DNA of 10,504 nt from Balneolaceae bacterium SMO_bin1. GTDB taxonomy: Bacteria > Bacteroidota > Rhodothermia > Balneolales > Balneolaceae. Within the stretch, counting starts at the first letter, position 1. Each line of letters starts with the position of its first letter. The notes below the pieces were generated by a model. That model did not search any database and was not told the DNA's origin. It worked only from the letters and a program-made list of their open reading frames with translations. Positions 7,455 to 10,504 of the stretch are shown here, piece after piece. The translations under genes were made by a program, and so were the position numbers. The stretch covers positions 1 to 10,504 of the forward strand of contig NNSL01000416.1 in the NCBI GenBank assembly GCA_003123965.1, in the 5' to 3' direction.

Positions 7455-7468
7455 GAATTAAGAATTAT
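7455..7468 (-). repeat. Copy of the 14-base leader motif before hemW
   Basis: GAATTAAGAATTAT (plus-strand reading) is identical to 5186-5199. It fills most of the 23-base gap between the upstream stop codon and the hemW ATG and ends 8 bases before that ATG, against 7 bases for the copy before fumarylacetoacetase. Confidence 0.5.
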
Positions 7469-7469
7469 T

Positions 7470-8045
7470 TCAGCTCATTCCTAATTCGAAATCCCTGCTA
7501 ATCCTTGGGGTGTAGAATGGGTTCTCCTCGTAGGTGTCTTTTTGTTGGTACGCGCGGGAATACTTCACGTAGTTTTCGGCGTATTGCGGAATAGAATTGA
7601 TTTCCTCTTCGGTAAGCTTGCGTGTTTTCTTAACCGGCGAACCCATATACATATAGCCCGATTCAAGCTCTTTTCCCGGCGGTACCAGGCTGCCGGCCGC
7701 AATGATAACATCGGACGGAATCACCGCTTTATCCAAAATAGTAGCGTGAATGCCCACCAGTACGCGGTCGTGAATAGTGCATCCATGAATCATAGCGCTG
7801 TGGCCCACGGTAACTTCGTTTCCAATTTTGGTGGGGCCGGTGTGATGCATTACATGAATGCAGGTGTTATCCTGAATATTGGTGCGCTGGCCAATTTCAA
7901 TCCAGTTAACATCGCCGCGGATGGTTACGTTAAACCAAATGCTGCTTTCATCGCCAAATGTAACATCGCCAATAATATCTGCGCTGGGGGCAACAAAAAC
8001 GCTGTCGTTATACTGCGGTTTGCGGTCGAGAAATTCGTATATCAT
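7470..8045 (-). CDS. Gamma-carbonic-anhydrase family protein (left-handed beta-helix)
   Basis: A 191-residue hexapeptide-repeat protein of the gamma-carbonic anhydrase/YrdA/PaaY type, expected to form a trimer of left-handed beta-helices with zinc between subunits. The three zinc-ligand histidines are visible: H64 (DNTCIHV) and H82/H87 (VGHSAMIHG). The active-site residues R43 and D45 (IRGD) and Q58/D59 (NIQD) are also present, which would permit carbonic anhydrase activity. Many such proteins show little activity or have other roles, so the substrate is uncertain. The C-terminal helix (about 143-170) is typical. The ATG at 8045 lies 5 bases after the stop codon of the DsbA-like gene, which suggests translational coupling; hemW follows 23 bases downstream. 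Confidence 0.93.
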   Translation of the reverse strand: MIYEFLDRKPQYNDSVFVAPSADIIGDVTFGDESSIWFNVTIRGDVNWIEIGQRTNIQDNTCIHVMHHTGPTKIGNEVTVGHSAMIHGCTIHDRVLVGIHATILDKAVIPSDVIIAAGSLVPPGKELESGYMYMGSPVKKTRKLTEEEINSIPQYAENYVKYSRAYQQKDTYEENPFYTPRISRDFELGMS

Positions 8046-8050
8046 GATAG

Positions 8051-8683
8051 TTAATTACCGTTGGCAGCTTGCTTTGCTTCATTCATGTAGATATCCATCA
8101 GCGCTTTAAACTGTTCGTAGGAGCGGGGCAGCGATACCATCTCTTCCCCATTGATGAAAAATGTGGGCGTTCCGGTTACGCCGCGATCCTGTCCCTCACG
8201 CTTCTGCTCCATCACCGTCTGTTGGGTGGCCGCGGCATTCAAGTCTTCCTTAAACTGGTTGATATCAAGCCCAATTTGTCGCGCGTAGTTTACGAACATT
8301 GGCTGGGGATTACTGGAACTGGACCACTGCTGCTGATTCTGAAACAGAATATCGTGCATGGCGTCAAACTCACCCTGGTTGCGAGCGGCCTCAGCAGCAC
8401 GTGCAGCCAGCATGGCATACTGGTGACTGTTAAGCGGGAAATAGCGGTAGTTCACTTCAAGCCGATCCCCATAGGTTTCCTTTAACTTTTCAACAAGGGG
8501 ATAAAAAGAAGCACATGCCGGGCACTGAAAATCGCTGTACTCGGTTAGGGTCACAACTTCAGCCTGCTGGTTCGTTTGCGATTCGTTGGCTTGCCCGTTG
8601 CTCTCGGTATTCTGGCATCCCATTAATACAAAAGCCCCGATCAGGCCCATCAATATACTGCGGTAACTGCGTAATTTTATCAT
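8051..8683 (-). CDS. DsbA-like thioredoxin-fold lipoprotein
   Basis: A 210-residue exported thiol-disulfide oxidoreductase of the DsbA/thioredoxin_4 type. The N terminus is a lipoprotein signal with a basic start (MIKLRSYR), a hydrophobic core and a lipobox ending at C23 (VLMGC). A polar linker rich in Asn and Gln follows. The redox motif is C54-P-A-C57 in SDFQCPACASFYP, and the cis-proline loop is GVTGTPTFFI. The helical insert between them is DsbA-like (MLAARAAEAARNQGEFDAMH). It probably acts in the periplasm, anchored to a membrane, on disulfides of exported proteins; oxidase versus isomerase or reductase activity cannot be told from sequence. It is the first gene of a tight set with the gamma-carbonic-anhydrase-like gene. 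Confidence 0.92.
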   Translation of the reverse strand: MIKLRSYRSILMGLIGAFVLMGCQNTESNGQANESQTNQQAEVVTLTEYSDFQCPACASFYPLVEKLKETYGDRLEVNYRYFPLNSHQYAMLAARAAEAARNQGEFDAMHDILFQNQQQWSSSSNPQPMFVNYARQIGLDINQFKEDLNAAATQQTVMEQKREGQDRGVTGTPTFFINGEEMVSLPRSYEQFKALMDIYMNEAKQAANGN

Positions 8684-8716
8684 AAATCAAAAATGAATGA
8701 ATTTTGTGTTTGCCTT

Positions 8717-8745
8717 AATATAGGCTTCCGCCCTAAAGGTTAAAA
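8717..8745 (-). promoter_or_regulatory. Weak candidate promoter for the dsbA-like gene
   Basis: On the minus strand TATATT (8717-8722) is a good -10 box. A poor -35, TTTTAA (8740-8745), lies 17 bases upstream. Transcription would start near 8710, giving about 27 bases of leader. It lies in the divergent gap shared with the YihY-like gene. Confidence 0.28.
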
Positions 8746-8819
8746 ACGCTTTCGCCGGCATTTTATTACGCAATAGACAGTACCAGAAACATGGAACAAA
8801 CAACCACAATGCCGATTTA

Positions 8820-8848
8820 TTGCAAAACGAGGCTAAACACTTTAGATT
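8820..8848 (+). promoter_or_regulatory. Candidate promoter for the YihY-like gene
   Basis: TTGCAA (8820-8825) and TAGATT (8843-8848) are spaced by 17 bases. The predicted transcription start (near 8855) is only a few bases before the ATG at 8858, so the transcript would be almost leaderless. Confidence 0.38.
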
Positions 8849-8857
8849 CGGGCAGTC

Positions 8858-9765
8858 ATGAAAAATACGATCAGTGATATAATTGCCTTGCTGCGCGACA
8901 CCATACGTGCCTTTAATGAGCACGATCCCATTATGATGGCGGGCGCATTGGCATTTTTTACCGTTTTTGCCATTCCGCCCATTCTCATCATCATTATTTA
9001 CGGCATAGGGCTGTTTTCGAGTCAGGCAGTAGCATCAACACAGGTGTTTAGCCAAATTGAATTGCTGATGGGTGAAGCCGGAGCCAGTATTTTGCAGGAT
9101 ATCGTTTCCAACTACATCATTGTAGACCAAGGCATGCTGCAAATGCTCATCACGGTTGGTATTTTCATTTTTGCGTCAAGCACCTTTTCATCATCATACA
9201 ACACGCCATTAACCGCATCTGGGAAGTAAAACCCAAACCGGAAAAAAACTTTAAAAAGATACTAAAAAACCGAGCCCTCTCTTTCGGCATTATCTTTTTT
9301 ATGGGCGCCATCCTGGTTGTCTCATTGGGAGCCGAAACTGCGCTTGCCAGCCTGCGAAGCCAGCTCAATAACCTTTCTCCACTTATTACCCCGTTGATAT
9401 TAAACATCTTAACGATCATCCTTTCCCTGCTGCTGGGCACACTTATGCTGGGGGTGATTTACAAGTTTTTGCCCGATGTGATTATTGAATGGAAAGTGGT
9501 TTGGGTGGGAGCGGCCACTACATCTTTCTTGTTTATTTTGGGAAAATACCTGATCGGTTTTGCCCTGCGCAGCAGCAATATACAGGCCATGTACGGTTCG
9601 GCCGGCTCCATGGCCATGTTTTTGCTCTGGGTATTTTACTCATCTATTATCCTCTTTTTCGGCGCCAAAATAACCCAGCAGTACGCCCTCTCGTTTGCCG
9701 AAACCATTCAGCCCAAAGAGCACGCGGTACAAATTGAGACGCGCGAAATAGAGAAAAGTACATAG
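8858..9765 (+). pseudogene. YihY/BrkB-family inner-membrane protein, frameshifted
   Basis: Polytopic membrane protein of the YihY/virulence factor BrkB family (function poorly known; historically mislabelled ribonuclease BN). One frame runs 8858-9229 and stops early. The rest continues in another frame to the stop at 9763-9765. Inserting one T in the run TTTT (9185-9188) joins them as ASSTFFIIIQHAINRIW and then EVKPKPEKN, the expected family sequence, giving about 302 residues. Six membrane segments are visible in the joined protein: AGALAFFTVFAIPPILIII; QMLITVGIFIFASSTFFII; LSFGIIFFMGAILVVSLG; ILNILTIILSLLLGTLMLGV; VWVGAATTSFLFILGKYLIG; and MAMFLLWVFYSSIILFFGA. The family's C-terminal signature (YKFLPD; MYGSAGS; FFGAKITQQYA) is intact, which argues that the break is recent or artefactual. 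Confidence 0.87.
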
Positions 9766-9906
9766 CAATGCCTCCAGCTATTTTGATACCCTGACTCTGG
9801 CTGAAAAAATCTTAAATTTTTTTCCTCGTTGTGCAACTATTTTCAATTCCTTGCTGTTATTAGTTTAACATTGAACCATTTAATAAAAAATCATTCTTAC
9901 CCAATT

Positions 9907-10272
9907 ATGAGTTATTTAGATAAAATCAACGATGTATACGATCACATTGCCAACGGCACAGCGCTTGATGCTTTTGAAAAATATTACGCTGAAGATGTAG
10001 TTATGGTGCTTGAAGACGGCACTGAAGTGGAAGGCAAAGACACCAATCGCGACCGCGAAAATGAATTTTTCGACAGCGTAGAAGAATTTCACGGTATGGA
10101 AGTAAAGGGCATCAGCTCGAACGAAGAGACTGGCTTTACTACGGTTGAATCAACGATGACGGTGACCTTTAAAGGTGCCGACGAGCCCATGACCATTGAA
10201 CAGGTGGCCGTGCAAGACTGGGACGGCGACGAGATTAAGCGCGAGCGTTTCTACGGAACGCAAAACGGATAA
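9907..10272 (+). CDS. SnoaL/NTF2-like small protein
   Basis: A 121-residue soluble protein with the pattern of the SnoaL-like/NTF2 superfamily. An N-terminal helix (YLDKINDVYDHIANG) leads into ALDAFEKYYAEDVVMVLEDGTEVEGKD, a typical 'cone' fold opening. A curved sheet follows (VKGISSNEETGFTTVEST; PMTIEQVAVQDWDGDEI) and the protein ends RERFYGTQNG. Such proteins are diverse (isomerases, hydrolases, or ligand-binding proteins without catalysis), so no reaction is assigned. It is acidic and has no signal peptide. The frame is open upstream to a TTG at 9829, but the ATG at 9907 gives the natural domain start and follows an AT-rich leader containing ATTCTTA (9893-9899). It appears monocistronic, bounded by a terminator. 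Confidence 0.9.
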   Translation: MSYLDKINDVYDHIANGTALDAFEKYYAEDVVMVLEDGTEVEGKDTNRDRENEFFDSVEEFHGMEVKGISSNEETGFTTVESTMTVTFKGADEPMTIEQVAVQDWDGDEIKRERFYGTQNG

Positions 10273-10291
10273 TGCTGATCCCATTCTCAGC

Positions 10292-10330
10292 AAAAGGGCT
10301 GTCTGATCATTGATCCGGCAGCCCTTTTTT
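10292..10330. terminator. Intrinsic terminator after the SnoaL-like gene
   Basis: AAAAGGGCTG (10292-10301) pairs with CAGCCCTTTT (10319-10328). Above a small mismatch the stem continues as GATC/GATC (10305-10308 with 10312-10315) around a 3-base loop. Six Ts (10325-10330) follow on the plus strand, and the complement of the A-run provides Ts on the minus strand, so it may also end the converging carbon-nitrogen hydrolase gene. Confidence 0.88.
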
Positions 10331-10346
10331 ATTTCACCCGCTAATA

Positions 10347-10504
10347 TTACCAGCGGCGATGTTTGAGCGATGGGATTTTTGAGCGTATATCCTGCAGAAT
10401 TTCAGGATCAATCTCTGCCAGTGCCACCCCCGGCTCTTGTCCGGCCATCGGCTACAACATCACCCCACGGGTTGACGATCATGGCATGCCCCCATGTTCT
10501 TCGA
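10347..10504 (-). pseudogene. Carbon-nitrogen hydrolase (nitrilase family), C-terminal part, frameshifted
   Basis: C-terminal end of a nitrilase-superfamily amidohydrolase; the protein starts beyond the right edge. From the edge one frame reads RRTWGHAMIVNPWGDVVADG, matching the family's 'GHSMIVDPWG' segment after the catalytic region. It then runs out of register and ends at a stop near 10409. The expected continuation, GQEPGVALAEIDPEILQDI and then RSKIPSLKHRRW, is in another frame and stops at 10347-10349. The register changes within GGCCGG (about 10441-10447); removing one C would give VADGGQEPGVALAEID. The Glu-Lys-Cys triad lies outside the window, apart from what can be inferred. Such enzymes include deaminated-glutathione and omega-amide amidases; the exact substrate is not determined. 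Confidence 0.8.

Noticed and set aside
8687..8923. Minus-strand 78-codon frame covering the divergent intergenic region.
   Set aside because: It overlaps the start of the YihY-like gene antisense, has low-quality composition, and the region is better explained as a divergent promoter region.
9775..9825. Possible terminator after the YihY-like gene (CAGC...GCTG followed by A/T-runs).
   Set aside because: The GC stem is only about 4 bp and the A-run/T-run pairing has no GC core; not convincing.
9829..9906. Upstream extension of the SnoaL-like protein from a TTG at 9829.
   Set aside because: The extra 26 residues are AT-driven, do not fit the fold's usual start, and the ATG at 9907 is well placed.

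Overview
The window reads as a chromosomal housekeeping segment from a member of the Bacteroidota/Rhodothermota/Balneolota group; this assignment rests on my reading of the protein types and is moderate confidence. The signs are mid-range base composition, AT-rich 5' leaders mostly without Shine-Dalgarno sequences, exported proteins with short lipoprotein signals, and sequences resembling those of marine heterotrophs of that group. I see no mobile element, CRISPR array, tRNA, rRNA or phage gene.

Layout, left to right. At the left edge is the 5' end of pyrR on the minus strand, cut by the window. It diverges from sucC (plus strand, succinyl-CoA synthetase beta subunit) across about 280 bases that hold a candidate promoter for each. 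A perfect 14-bp hairpin with T-runs on both sides ends sucC and the convergent minus-strand block. That block runs from about 8683 down to 1817: a DsbA-like lipoprotein, a gamma-carbonic-anhydrase-like protein, hemW, a protein of about 327 residues that I cannot assign, fumarylacetoacetase, a metallo-beta-lactamase-fold lipoprotein related to PqqB (frameshifted) and trhO. Divergent from it, on the plus strand, are a YihY/BrkB-type membrane protein (frameshifted) and a small SnoaL/NTF2-like protein ending in a strong hairpin terminator. At the right edge is the C-terminal end of a minus-strand carbon-nitrogen hydrolase, also frameshifted.

How the genes fit together. sucC (TCA cycle) and fumarylacetoacetase (last step of tyrosine/homogentisate breakdown, giving fumarate and acetoacetate) both belong to central carbon catabolism. 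hemW (heme chaperone), the DsbA-like thiol oxidoreductase and trhO (tRNA wobble-uridine hydroxylation) are general maintenance genes. The minus-strand block is probably several transcription units. The unassigned protein and fumarylacetoacetase look like one unit with its own promoter just downstream of hemW, overlapped by a perfect inverted repeat.

Most notable points: (1) three genes in 10.5 kb are each broken by one apparent indel in or beside a short base run, which suggests consensus errors more than gene decay; (2) the unassigned protein next to fumarylacetoacetase is the best candidate for new biology; (3) a 14-base motif is shared, at almost the same distance from the start codon, by the leaders of hemW and fumarylacetoacetase. 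I found no convincing multi-gene novel system.
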